64,000 nucleotides of DNA from positions 2,192,501-2,256,500 of the forward strand of contig OZ024869.1 of assembly GCA_964017185.1 (NCBI GenBank), written 5' to 3'. A program made the translations under genes and the position numbers. The notes below the pieces were generated by a model. It ran no database searches. It worked only from the letters and a program-made list of their open reading frames with translations, and was not told the origin of the DNA. The first letter of the stretch is position 1. Each line of letters opens with the position of its first letter. Origin of the DNA: Rugalucina vietnamica (Eukaryota; Mollusca; Bivalvia; Lucinida; Lucinidae). Shown piece by piece: positions 36,491 through 46,540 of the stretch.

Positions 36491-38286
36491 TATACCCCCC
36501 GCAAAATTATCTAAGGCTAATAACTTCCTTTAAGTCAAACATGCAAAACATTTGTCAAAAATATCTTTTCAGCATTATAATCCTTCATGAAAATCCTCCG
36601 TATGTCTGACTCATGTCTGTAAGGTATTAAATAATATACTGAAAGCTCAGGGAGTAAAATTATTGTTGATTTCACTGTACACTGTTGATCATTATTTATC
36701 ATGAGAAATGGTCAAAAACTGGCTATGCTAAAAAAAAGCTGTAAATTTGTCAAAAATAAATTATTCAGCATAAGAATTATTCATGCACATCTGAAATATA
36801 TCTGGAACAAGTGTGCAAAGAATTCAAATGAAACAATGAAAGCACTAGGAGGACTTGATTTCATAAAGTATGCTCTACCAGCCGTATTGTATATTAGCGA
36901 TGGTTGAAAAATGTCTAAGTTGAAAAATGCTGTAAATTTGTCAAAAAATATTTTTTCACCAATAAAATTCTTTATGCACATCTTCAACATGTCTGTAACA
37001 TGTCTGCAAAGTATTGAAAAGAATTACTGAAAGCCCCAGGAGGAGTTGGATTTCACAAAGTATGTACTATCAACCATAATTGAATATAAGCAGAAATGGT
37101 CAAAATTGGCTAAGTTTAAAAAGCTGTAAATTTGTCAAAACTAAAATTTTCAGCATAAAAATTCTTCATGCACATCTTCAATATATCTGGAACAAATCTG
37201 CAAAGAATTAAAAAGAAACAATGAAAGCCCTAGGAGGAGTTGATTTCACAAAGTATGCACTTCCATCCATTATTGTATGTAAGCAATAGTCGAAAAATGG
37301 CTAAGTTTAAAAATGCTGTAAATTTGTCAAAAACTATTTTTTCAGCATTATAATTCTTCATGCACATCTTCAATATGTCTGTAACATGTCTGCAAAGTAC
37401 TGAAAAGAAATACTGAAAGCCCTAGGAGGAGTTGATTTCACAAAGTATGTATGTAAGCAATAGTCGAAAAATGCCAAAGTTAAAAAATGCTGTAAATTTG
37501 TCAAAAAATATTTTTTCAGCATTATAATTCTTCATGCACATCTTCAATATGTCTATAACATGTCTGCAAAGTACTGAAAAGAAATACTGAAAGCCCTAGG
37601 AGGAGTTGATTTCACAACGTATGTATGTAAGCAATAGTCGAAAAATGGCAAAGTTAAAAAATGCTGTAAATTTGTCAAAAATTATTTTTTCAGCATTATA
37701 ATTCTTCATGCACATCTTCAATATGTCTGTAACATGTCTGCAAAGTACTGAAAAGAAACACTGAAAGCCCTAGGAGGAGTTGATTTCACAAAGTATGCAC
37801 TACCAACCATTATTGAATATAAGCAATTATAGAAAATTTGCTAAGTTAAAAATGCTGTAAATTTGTCAAAAATGATTTTTTCAGCATCACAATTGTTCAT
37901 GCACATCTGCAATATATCTGAAACATATCAGCAAAATATTAAAAGGAAACATTGAAAGCTGTAAGAGGAGTTGATTTCACAAAGTATGTACTTTCAGTAC
38001 TATGGCAAACATGTTATAGGAAGACTTAAAAAGTCCCATAACTCTTGCAATACTGACCCTTTGGCCCCTAAATTCATACCACACATGTATTGTCTGATGG
38101 TGCAAGTGTGGTGAAAATTTGAAACAGATCAGGCAAAAGCTACTCAAGTTATTCAGCAAAGATGTCCAAATGTTGACGGAATGACGGAATGACGGAATGA
38201 CGGAATCACGGAATGACGGAATCACGGAATCACGGACAGGCTGAAAACAGTATACCCCCCTAAAACTTCGTTTTGCGGGGGGTATA
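36491..38286. mobile_element. TATACCCCCC-ended element with ~190-bp satellite
   Basis: It starts TATACCCCCCGCAAAA and ends with the inverse TTTTGCGGGGGGTATA, which itself forms a terminal hairpin with TATACCCCCCTAAAAC at 38252. The inside is dominated by the 36530-37990 tandem satellite. The right part (38010-38235) contains AAAAAGTCCCATAACTC, a TTGCAATACTGACCC stretch and a 9-bp microsatellite (TGACGGAAT)n. Layout common in bivalve genomes; no coding capacity. It sits inside the 4.84-kb element. Confidence 0.75.
36530..37990. repeat. ~175-193-bp tandem satellite (about 8 units)
   Basis: GCTGTAAATTTGTCAAAAA recurs at about 36738, 36930, 37122, 37315, 37488, 37666 and 37854, with an earlier diverged unit near 36540. 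Each unit has TTTTTCAGCAT, TTCATGCACATCTTC, AACATGTCTGCAAAGTA, GCCCTAGGAGGAGTTGATTT. Three central units are shorter because they lack the TATGCACTACCAACCATTAT piece. Confidence 0.9.
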
Positions 38287-38506
38287 ATAAATATTCCAAG
38301 AAACGCGTGATTGTGCGCCCCATTTTAGAGGGCATGCCTTTCAAGGTCACGAAAACATTTTCGTTTGATTTTCTAGTAAAAGAAATGGACCAAGAAGGTC
38401 ACGTTGGTAATTGCAAATGAATAATAGTATACTGGAAAATTCCCACAAAAAATAAAATCTCGCCAAGCATTGCAAAGGGATTTAATGCTAGGTGCATTTA
38501 CATAAT

Positions 38507-38562
38507 GTGAGGCATCGGGCAAGTTGTGTGAGACAACGGGGCGAATTTTGTGAGTCATCGGG
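38507..38562 (+). promoter_or_regulatory. Internal iteron cluster, left half
   Basis: GTGAGGCATCGGG (38507), GTGAGACAACGGG (38528) and GTGAGTCATCGGG (38550), spaced 21-22 bp (two helical turns). Same orientation and consensus as the left-TIR iterons. Confidence 0.65.
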
Positions 38563-38914
38563 CAATCAAAACTTATTGCATTTATTTCCGATTATAAACA
38601 CTCTAGAGCTATTTTTGATCAAGGTAATTTCATATTCCGTGTCATCTTCGACCCGGTAATTTCATATTCCGCATCATCTTCGACCCTTTCTTGTTGGGAA
38701 ATTAAAGTGCTAGACCGACAAGTGTAAAACGCTAGCGTTCACCTGAATCATTGCCAGTGTCAGACGCACTTGTGTGAAAATCGTTCCCAAACGGATTGCG
38801 GTGTTGAGGATAATAAGCTTATGCGCATGTTTTTCAGAAACGACCAGGGTGTGCGCTTATTGGAGCATGTGCGCTAATTAGAACGAATACGGTATTTACA
38901 GTTAGAACGTGCTG

Positions 38915-39195
38915 AAAACGTAGTTCGCGCGTGGTATGAACTGCTTGGTCTTTGTGAGGACGTAGCAAGGACGTAGTAGAAACGGGATGAACTTGGTGAG
39001 CGCGTATTGAGGACGTAGTGGAAACGTGAAGGACGTAGTAAGGACGTGGTGCGGACGTTATAAGGACGTGGCGGGGACGTAGTTAGGACGTAGTGGGAAC
39101 TTAGAAATCCGAAATTGTTTCATTTTGACCCCGTCCTCGCCACGTTCTGGAATTTTTAGAACGTGGTAAGGACGTGGTGAGAACGTGGTCCAGTG
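38915..39195. repeat. Short GGACGTAGTA-type minisatellite
   Basis: Imperfect repeats of a 10-12-bp unit (AAGGACGTAGT, AGGACGTGGTG, GGGACGTAGTT) running from about 38920 to 39190 with one inverted stretch (CCCCGTCCTCGCCACGTTC) near 39128. CpG-rich. Confidence 0.75.
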
Positions 39196-39600
39196 TAGAC
39201 GTAACATAAGTGAGAGTTACAGTTATACGCAAGCACATGACGTAGATACGTATGCGCATTACTGTAACTCGTGCTGTTTGGCCTTGATACTCGAGTTACT
39301 TTTTGCGATCTCGCCACGGCGAGAGCGCATATATAATTGAACAGGGCTGGAATCTTGTTGTAAATCGACCACACTTCCGGTCGTACTTGATTGGACAAGG
39401 CAGCTTCGATTGGGTCACACTAAATAGCGCATGCCGGCTCGGGTATGAAAGCTCACGTTGAACCGAGCTGTCAGAGTCTTTTCGGTCTGTGGTTATCGCC
39501 GTGAATTTATACGTGGTCATACAGTGAAATTAGTGCTGAGAGATCGCAAGCGTTTTGGAAACGCTTATACTTGTGTTACTCGGATAGTCATGTCGAAAAT
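39196..39600 (+). other. CpG-rich stretch with TATATAA box
   Basis: High CpG in contrast to surroundings, GAGAGCGCATATATAATTG at 39325, then CGATTGGGTCACACTAAATA, GAACCGAGCTGTCAGAGTC and AGTGCTGAGAGATCGCAAGC. This could be a promoter or leader of a former autonomous element, or an LTR remnant. I see no coding sequence after it: the next open frame (39571-39768, 65 residues) is unrecognised. Confidence 0.35.
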
Positions 39601-39769
39601 CCTCATTTTTCCCATGAGAAAATAAATGTCCAGTCGTGTGAACTGAGCAACAAAAGGAGACCGAACCTAAAGTTAACATCAATTAATACCGTCAGGTATA
39701 TTGTAAAGCTAATCAAACTTGGAAACCTGTCGAAATGTCATGTTTTAAGAATCAGTAATTATTATTGAT

Positions 39770-40050
39770 ATTGTTATTATTATTATTATTATTATTATTG
39801 ATTAAGTTTTACGTGCCTTAAAAGCCAATTATTTCACTCATTAACAAATCAGTAGGTGGGGCGAAAATAGGAGTACTCCAGGAAAAAGCACCTGACACAC
39901 CTGCAAGCAGAACTTTACTTGTCCCACATGTGACCCGTGCGGGGCTCGAACCCTACACGGCGCTCGTGGGGATCGAACCCAGGACCTCTCGCTCCAGAGT
40001 GACAGTCCGACGCTCTACCGCTTCAGCTACCGCGCTCTACTAGCGGGGGC
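39770..40050 (-). mobile_element. Composite tRNA-derived SINE S3 with two B boxes
   Basis: Read on the minus strand it begins with a tRNA-like head (GCGGTAGAGCGTCGGACTG, then GGTCCTGGGTTCGATCCCC), followed by a second B-box unit (GGGTTCGAGCCCCGC) and then the S2 body (GTGTGTCAGGTG, CGCCCCACCTACTGATT). The tail is (ATT/AAT)n at 39771-39800. Thus a different tRNA head was joined onto the B box and body of S2. Confidence 0.85.
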
Positions 40051-40550
40051 TGTGACTGGTATCTTTGTCCCTAGATCTCACTAGAAACGTTAAGCAATCA
40101 TCTGGCACCTCAGCGGTAGACATCAGAGGGGGCATTTCAGGCCCTGATAATTTTAGGAAAGAAGCTATCCCAATAGATACTGTTCCATGTTATTTCTAAA
40201 GATTGGACCTGCGTTTACTGTTATAATTTTCCCAGTCTTCAAATCGGCAACGGAAGAAATTTAAGAATTGGAGACAGTATCTTTTCCAATTATTTCTTAC
40301 ACGTTTTCATTTGCTTCAGCTTCATTTAACCAGCGAAAAAAAAACTATATTTATGCGAACAGTGCGATATGACGGACGCTGCGGACGAGGAACGTCCGAG
40401 TTCTCATCACTGCCGGCGATTAACGTGTGTTTATAGCATCCGTAATTGGGATAGATATGATCCCACTCAAACTAAAAGTTAAAAAACAACAATCATGTAC
40501 TGTCTAAAATGAAGAAAATAAAGTTTTATTCCATCAACATTTGGTTGCTC

Positions 40551-40612
40551 CCCGGCGACACACACAACTTGCCCGGAGACTCACCAAATAATCAATCACC
40601 CGGCTGAATCTC
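40551..40612 (-). promoter_or_regulatory. Internal iteron cluster, right half
   Basis: CCCGGCGACACAC (40551), CCCGGAGACTCAC (40572) and CCCGGCTGAATCTC (40599) are diverged reverse complements of GTGANNCAWCGGG, 21 and 27 bp apart. They mirror the 38507 cluster. Confidence 0.5.
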
Positions 40613-40960
40613 GATTTTCCCAGTCTTTTTTACAAATTTTCTGAAGGTTGATAATCAGGAGCTTACTTTTCTATATTCACCAATCTGAATTAAGGTTGTT
40701 TACATTCGTAATTCGATGTAAGCATAAAAAATAAACAAAAAATACAACCGAAAGTCAACTGAAATGTTTGAGTAGTAAAATGGGGCGCACTGTGGCGATT
40801 AAACAAAATACATTTTCAACAATTTTAGGGTTTCCGGGGCTGCATCAAAGACCCTTACAGCTCCTGCAAGTGTTCGATTTGCTTTTATTTACTGCAGTAT
40901 TTTTAGCTTTCGCTTCAAAATAGAAGTAAACAAACAACATACCTTTTATTAAGTGCAAAT

Positions 40961-41025
40961 CCCGATGTGTCACCGACACCTCGCCCGATGGTTCACATTT
41001 TTCCGATTAACCCCCGTTGATTCAC
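40961..41025 (-). promoter_or_regulatory. Subterminal iterons, right end
   Basis: CCCGATGTGTCAC (40961), CCCGATGGTTCAC (40984) and CCCGTTGATTCAC (41013), the mirror of the left TIR set. Confidence 0.7.
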
Positions 41026-41221
41026 CGTTTTTCTAATACACCGTTTCCATAGGTTGCTGAATATCAGGCACAAATTTTGACTTTGTCATTAAGTAGGTCA
41101 AGGTCATGACTTTGTCACAAAGTAGGTCAAGGTCAATCTGAAATTTACATTTTAATGAACAAATTCCATTCACAGTTCACATGTCAAATCCATCAGCTTT
41201 TCAGACTCTTTCCACATTATT

Positions 41222-41458
41222 TGAGCCGCATCGTGAAAAAACGGGATTATTGCCTATGCGAAAACAAAGGCGCAGATCAGCTTCGCGGTAACCGCGAAGC
41301 TGATCAGCGCCTTTGTTTTCGCTACACGGATAGTATATTTCCTCTTCTTCTTATATCCGAAATTTCAAGCTTCTAGCCTGCTTCTGTGACTGTACAGGTC
41401 GGTTTGTGTCAGACCTGGTCGGAAACCCCGAAGACCGGTTTTCTCGCGCCGCGGCTCA
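41222..41458 (+). mobile_element. Family A hairpin MITE, copy 8
   Basis: TGAGCC/GGCTCA ends with TT on both flanks, perfect core palindrome. Its outer end sequence (GACCGGTTTTCTCGCG) is the variant shared with copies 1, 9, 10 and 11, in contrast to the ACCACATTGTTGGTTTTC variant of copies 2-7. Confidence 0.88.
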
Positions 41459-41557
41459 TTTTATTTCCAGCATTATGACCATACATAGGGGCTTCTCTAT
41501 CATCTCCATTTATTTTGTTCTATTAACCTACAGGACAAACTGTGTATAAGCACCATA

Positions 41558-41794
41558 TGAGCCTCGATGCGAGAAAACCGGTCTTCGGGGTTTCCGACCA
41601 GGTCCGACACAAACCGGCCTGTACAAGCTCAGAAAAGAGCTAGAAGCTTGAAATTTCGGATTTAAGTAGAAGAGGAAATATACTATCCGTATAGCGAAAA
41701 CAAAGGCGCTGATCAGCTTCGCGGTTACCGCGAAGCTGATCTGCGCCTTTGTTTTCGCCTAGGCAAAAATCCGGTTTTCTCACGATGCGGCTCA
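41558..41794 (-). mobile_element. Family A hairpin MITE, copy 9
   Basis: TGAGCC/GGCTCA ends with TA on both flanks. Nearly identical to copy 1 over its whole length, and inverted relative to copy 8, 99 bp away. Confidence 0.88.
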
Positions 41795-42371
41795 TATAGA
41801 GTTGCCCCTGGCCTGGGAAGAAATAGTTTGACATTTTGACCATCATTTGTGATCTGAAATAGGATTCTGCTGCAGAGTCCCCCTCAAGTATCAAAGTAAA
41901 AATGAGCAGAAAATGGACAAACCATAAAACTGTAAGACATATTCCCAGTATAGACATTGCTCTTTTCATGGATACACAAGACTGCACCAGATTGATCAAG
42001 TAACATTGACAAGGCAAGAATAATCATTTGTAGAAATCATGGTCACTCCCCATTTTCGGTGAGCTTACAGGTCTAAAGTGATCTTCGGTTTTGCCTTGTC
42101 CCAATTATTACTATTCCTGCAATAGGAAACTCAATAAAAGACCGGCCAGTGCGGTCTTAATTTGGACTTGTAGTAGAATATGATTACAAAAATATTTGTG
42201 ATCGCCCAAAGGATGTAATGAAGAGAAACATTGATTAAATTAAGGCCATCAAAACTCTCATTAGTAAAACTGATCAAATGATGTTTCGTAAAAAAAAATG
42301 GTGCTTCTCATCTATGTATGGACATGACTTGAGCAAATCTGCACAGAATTTTTACTGAGAACGAGGATCAT
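41795..42371. other. Intergenic, nothing recognised
   Basis: AT-rich. The 125-residue minus frame ending at 42017 draws its recognisable part from the family A copy 9 and is not a gene. Confidence 0.45.
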
Positions 42372-42812
42372 CACATTATCCATTGTCTGACCTTGCCAGA
42401 AAACAGGCCAAGGTCATCACAGGGTCATGATTTACATATACATTGTAGTACTTTAGTCACAAGTGGCATATAAGCTTATATGCCACTTGTTTAGTCATCA
42501 ATGGTACATGCCAAGTTTCGTTGAAATCGGTCAATCAGTTCCAGAGAAGATTTTTAAGGGCTTTAACCATAAATGGGCATGCTGGCCATCTTAATCATGT
42601 GACCTGGATTATTTCTAAAAACAATGGTTCCCCCTCCCTATACCATGCTTTATATAAAATTTGGCTTTGATTGGCCTAGTGATTTCAGAGAAAAATATCT
42701 TTGAAAATGTGGATGCACAGACAGACAAACAGATGGACGCATGCATGGATACCGGCTTGAGTTCTATCCTTGAAGCTAACAAGTGTGAGCCTTTGGCTCA
42801 GGTGAGCTAACA
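42372..42812. repeat. Single unit of the CTCAGGTGAG-ended repeat
   Basis: Matches one ~445-bp unit of 27465-28996 in the same order: TGACCTTGCC...CAAGGTCATC, CATTGTAGTACTT, GAAATCGGTCAATCAGTTCC, AAATGGGCATG, GTGACCTGGATTATTT, then GGCTCAGGTGAGCT at the end. A 32-bp palindrome is inserted at 42459. Confidence 0.75.
42459..42490. repeat. 32-bp perfect palindrome with TTAGTC duplication
   Basis: ACAAGTGGCATATAAG followed directly by its reverse complement. TTAGTC precedes it (42453-42458) and follows it (42491-42496). Sister copies of the host repeat at 27756 and 28215 lack the insert and have a single continuous sequence there. Confidence 0.85.
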
Positions 42813-43271
42813 AGGAAGGGGTACGATGGTAAATATCTGCTGTTTACATGTTAATCCTGTTGCTGAACATGCATGTTTTCACACTAAATCTCTTTCAAAA
42901 AAAAAATAAATAAAAAACATTTTCTTTTTTTTCCAAATCATTATCACAAGCATTATAAGCTATAGATGTGTATGAGTAGTTAACCCCAGGGTAAGGGGGT
43001 GAATCCAGGAGGTAATTGCTGTGAAGATGCGAACAGATAACTTCATACTCTTACATCTTGATATGCCAACAACTTATGTCTCAATTTGTCAAACTTAATT
43101 TCATTCTGCTAATGTTTTTTTCCAAAGGCTGAAAAAGGAACATGTTCTATATTCTTATAAGCTGGAAAAAAGAATATTAAGCCCTGTCCGGGCCTGAACT
43201 CAATGACTCCCAACATCCCAAACCACCTCATATATGGACAAAGAAGTTAAGACTGATTGTACATTTTAATA
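42813..43271. other. Intergenic, nothing recognised
   Basis: AT-rich, no signal. Confidence 0.45.
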
Positions 43272-43538
43272 CATTACGAAAACATGCCCATGCAATAAAT
43301 AGATATTATTAAAAATTTTCAGCTGAAAAGATTTGATGTTTTTCTTTCTTTTTTTGCTCAAAACATAGATTGTGGGTACACGTTAGGACCGCCTCGCTGA
43401 GGCGGTTCTAACGAGTACCCACAATCTATGTTTTGGAGTAAAAATAATAAAAATAGGTATACCCCTACATACCCCAGTTTTGCTGTATAAAAGTGGGGTT
43501 CAAGGGGGTATACATATCATGGATATGTTTTCCTAATG
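43272..43538 (-). mobile_element. Family B MITE, copy 5 (best hairpin)
   Basis: Starts CATTACGAAAACATGCCC and ends ATATGTTTTCCTAATG. Palindrome arms GTGGGTACACGTTAGGACCG and CGGTTCTAACGAGTACCCAC meet at CCTCGCTGAGG. Flanks ATA and AAC. Confidence 0.85.
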
Positions 43539-44447
43539 AACAAGCTGAGTTTTGATTGTTACTAATTTTTCTCATGAGTGTTATGAGTGTAACATCCAGT
43601 TGAGTCTGAAACCCATCTACACATTTTTTTTTTTTGTTTGTTTCTTCTTTAATTACCAAGTACATCCTATATGTAGGACTTGAGGTAAAATACACAACTT
43701 TTCATGTGTTTCACAGGAAACTTATTTTCTAAAAGTTATCAATTAAATCTCTTTGGGAATAAGAAGTTATTTTCAGTAGGGAAATGGAAAATTCATCATT
43801 TATTATAATGTTACATCTTGTTATTTGTTAATTAAGATTGCAGATCTTTAAACTCTGGAAGCTGCTAATGATGAAAGAAATTTCTCACACTCCAAACAAA
43901 CATTTAGATACCTACAAAATATGAATTCAAGGCACCATATTTTGTAATGGTACAGGTTCTATACTTTGATTTTGGCAAATCTATAGAATATATGTATATA
44001 TATCGTAAATTAATTTAAGTTGGTGTAGAGAAATATCAGGTGGGCTCAAGACTCTAGATTGAGATGGCACTAGGGTTCTAATCCTGCAGTTTTGTGTCCT
44101 TGGACAGCTTGCAAATGTGAATGAATGAAAAATCATGTTTGATTCTTCTTATAATGAGAAATTTCATTTCATTTAAATAAGAACTAATTTCTCATGTAAG
44201 CTGACTATAGATCACTGCTAACAGACCTCACATTAATATAAATATACCACTGCTAAAAACAACAACTCAATTACTCTCAAACAGCTTCCACTTGAGTTTA
44301 TAGCTGGAAAAGTGGCTTTATCCTAAAATTTAAAGAAAAAATACCTCCCTCTTTTTTTAAATTTTTAAACATTTGAATTTTCAAGATTATTTCCCAAGAA
44401 TTTTGATATAAGCATAATAACCTGCTTCTTGCTTTATAGTACTTGTT

Positions 44448-44486
<39 letters not shown>

Positions 44487-45083
44487 AAAGACAAATCAGA
44501 ATGAGAAAATGAGAATATTTGTTTGGGCTAATACAACCAGGAAGCAGATATTCCAGAATAAAACAGAATCTTTAAAAGCCTCTCATGAAAATCTAGCCTT
44601 GCCCAAGGCTTAGAAATAAAGAAAAACGCCTTTCGTAATTTTCATTTTTTTTTTTAAATCTCTGCGGCTAGTCTAGTCTATAGATGGGGCTCGATTTCTA
44701 ACTAGTCTGTAAAACTCAGCCAAGATGATTGAAGAAAAATTCATTGATAGACTAGCTTAGAGACTCGAGAAATTTCAATATAAAGAAAATAATAAAAATG
44801 AAAACAATAATCATATGACATTAATATGTTTTACAGACTAGTAGCTAGTCTAATGAAAATCATATGGTTAAAATTACATTTCAAGTGCCAAACCATGCTT
44901 ATGTAATTAATTCTTCAGGAAATACCAAAAGTAAATGTCTTCATTCAATATTATGAAATTTCTGATCCAAAATAAATTCACATTTTTTCCACTGCCTCTC
45001 TTCACAATGCCTATAATCATTATAGGCTCCTGTCTGAGGAACAGATGCAAATAGTTGAAGCCAGTTTCAATAAGGGCACATAA
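43539..45083. other. Intergenic; T-run at 44452-44485
   Basis: AT-rich. GACTAGT/ACTAGTC-type motifs recur at 44668-44710 and 44745-44855 (GGCTAGTCTAGTC, CAGACTAGTAGCTAGTC), possibly the ends of a small unknown element, too weak to call. Confidence 0.4.
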
Positions 45084-45359
45084 TATCAGGAAAACATATC
45101 TTGAAATGTATACCCCCTTAAACCCGACTTTTATACAGAAAAACTGTGGTTTGCAGGGGCATACCTGTTTTTCTTATTTTTGATCCAAAACATAAATTGT
45201 GGGTACTCATTAGAACCGCCTTGCCGAGGCGGTTCTAACATGTGCCCATAATCATTTTTTAGCAGAAAAATTAAAAATATCAAAAATTTTCTAATGAAAT
45301 CTTCAATATTTGTTTCTGAAAAAAATCTCTATATATTGCATGGGCACGTTTTTGTAATG
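45084..45359 (+). mobile_element. Family B MITE, copy 6
   Basis: ATATCAGGAAAACATATC at left, GGGCACGTTTTTGTAATG at right. Arms GTGGGTACTCATTAGAACCG and CGGTTCTAACATGTGCCC. More diverged than copy 5. Confidence 0.8.
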
Positions 45360-45661
45360 ATATGCATAAAAGAAAACATGCTTTTTACATGTATGCAAAC
45401 ATTATGCATTTTGTCTTGTACTTAATTATTCAAAACATAAACTGTTCCTCCGCAGTTGATCATTAAGAAGTGATTATGCAAGACAAATGACTATGTCACT
45501 TCAGATGCATCAAAATATAACAAGCATCCATCAACAATCTCAACCTGTGTTTGTTAAATGTTTGGTGCCAGAAAATACTATTCCTGTGCTTGCAACATTG
45601 AGCTACTATAAATCATATCTTTAAAATGCATGTTTGGAGTTGCCAATTTCGTGCAAAATAT
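45360..45661. other. Intergenic, nothing recognised
   Basis: AT-rich. Confidence 0.4.
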
Positions 45662-45955
45662 TTTAGCTCACCTGGACTGACAGGCTCACCACTCCAGCTT
45701 ACAAAACAGTTCCATAAATACATTCTCCAAAATGTCTTGGCCAATCAAAGTTTACGTTATGCATGAAGATCATAGGGCAAGGTGGTCACATGACCTGCAT
45801 GGCGACTATGCTCTTATTATTAATATCCCTTAAAATATCATCCATACATTTCACTTTGTTTTCTGGAAAATATGTTTTTGGAAAAAAAAAATAATCTGCA
45901 CATTCTTATGATATGACCCAGATATCAGGTGAGCATTGATAGGACCATTTGTTCT
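45662..45955. repeat. Decayed copy of the CTCACCTG/CAGGTGAG-ended repeat
   Basis: TTTAGCTCACCTGGACTG at left and CAGGTGAGCATTGATAGGAC at right correspond to the ends of the 27465 repeat. CATGCCTGACC-type spacing and GGTCACATGACC lie inside. Confidence 0.55.
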
Positions 45956-46513
45956 CTGGTTGTTTAGTCTTTTCAAAACTGGATTCAAATTCACAGAATC
46001 CTTTCCAGGAATGAAGATATTTGGGAGGATTTACTATCAAGTTGTTGTTATGACTTGTCAATGACAACAAATGCTGTATGATTTATGGAGGTTGCTGTGT
46101 ACCCAAGAACTGGCATTCTAGTCAACATGCCTGCAATAACTGATCATGCTGATCTTTCACTCACTGAAGAAAAAGAAAACATTGTCAAGGGAGTTGCGCA
46201 CAACAACAATAACAAAATATTAATCATTCTTGTTACTGAAGTGCTTATAAAATATTAACTGATGATATAAAATTATTACAGCACAGAATGGTGGCTCCTA
46301 AGACCATGTCAGGCAGGTGCTTGTATATTACAGTATCAGGTACATTTACCTGCAAATTACATGCAATTGGGAGGACATGAAAATCCTTAAGCTAGGTAGT
46401 TGTTCAGTAGAGGTGACTACATAAACAGGTTTGACTGTACATGCAAAGAAACAGTGCAGTTCAACCTCATTAAAACGCCGCTCACCATAGTGTGGTATTC
46501 AATATAACACGAA
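45956..46513. other. Intergenic, nothing recognised
   Basis: AT-rich, with no supported gene. Confidence 0.4.
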
Positions 46514-46540
46514 GGCGGCCCCCGTGGTCGCGCGGTTAAG
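46514..46540 (+). mobile_element. S2 SINE head fused to minisatellite
   Basis: GGCGGCCCCCGTGGTCGCGC and GGTTAAG match only the first 27 bases of S2; the next base begins the 46-bp minisatellite unit (GAACTCATGCTGTC). The rest of the SINE is absent. Confidence 0.65.

Larger units (their letters stand above)
36220..41056. mobile_element. 4.84-kb TIR element, 100-bp identical TIRs, 6-bp TSD
   Basis: The terminal inverted repeats at 36220-36319 and 40957-41056 read identically over 100 bp (start CAACCTATGGAAACGGTGTA). The flanking CTGAAT at 36214-36219 and 41057-41062 is a 6-bp target duplication. Within the TIRs and again further in, the motif GTGANNCAWCGGG is iterated (see separate entries). 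The interior holds a TATACCCCCC element with satellite, an ACGT minisatellite, a CpG-rich TATA-containing stretch and a composite SINE. No open frame long enough for a transposase is present, so it is non-autonomous as it stands. A 6-bp duplication with long TIRs recalls Polinton/Maverick, but the ends lack the usual AG start; class unknown. Confidence 0.85.

Noticed and set aside
41640-42017. A 125-residue minus-strand frame (and similar ones at 34391, 41155, 59095, 60459)
   Set aside because: The recurrent peptide (ENKGADQLRGNREADQ-like) is the translated family A palindrome.
44640-44860. Possible small TIR element with ACTAGTC motifs
   Set aside because: The inverted similarity is limited to short motifs, with no matching ends or duplication.
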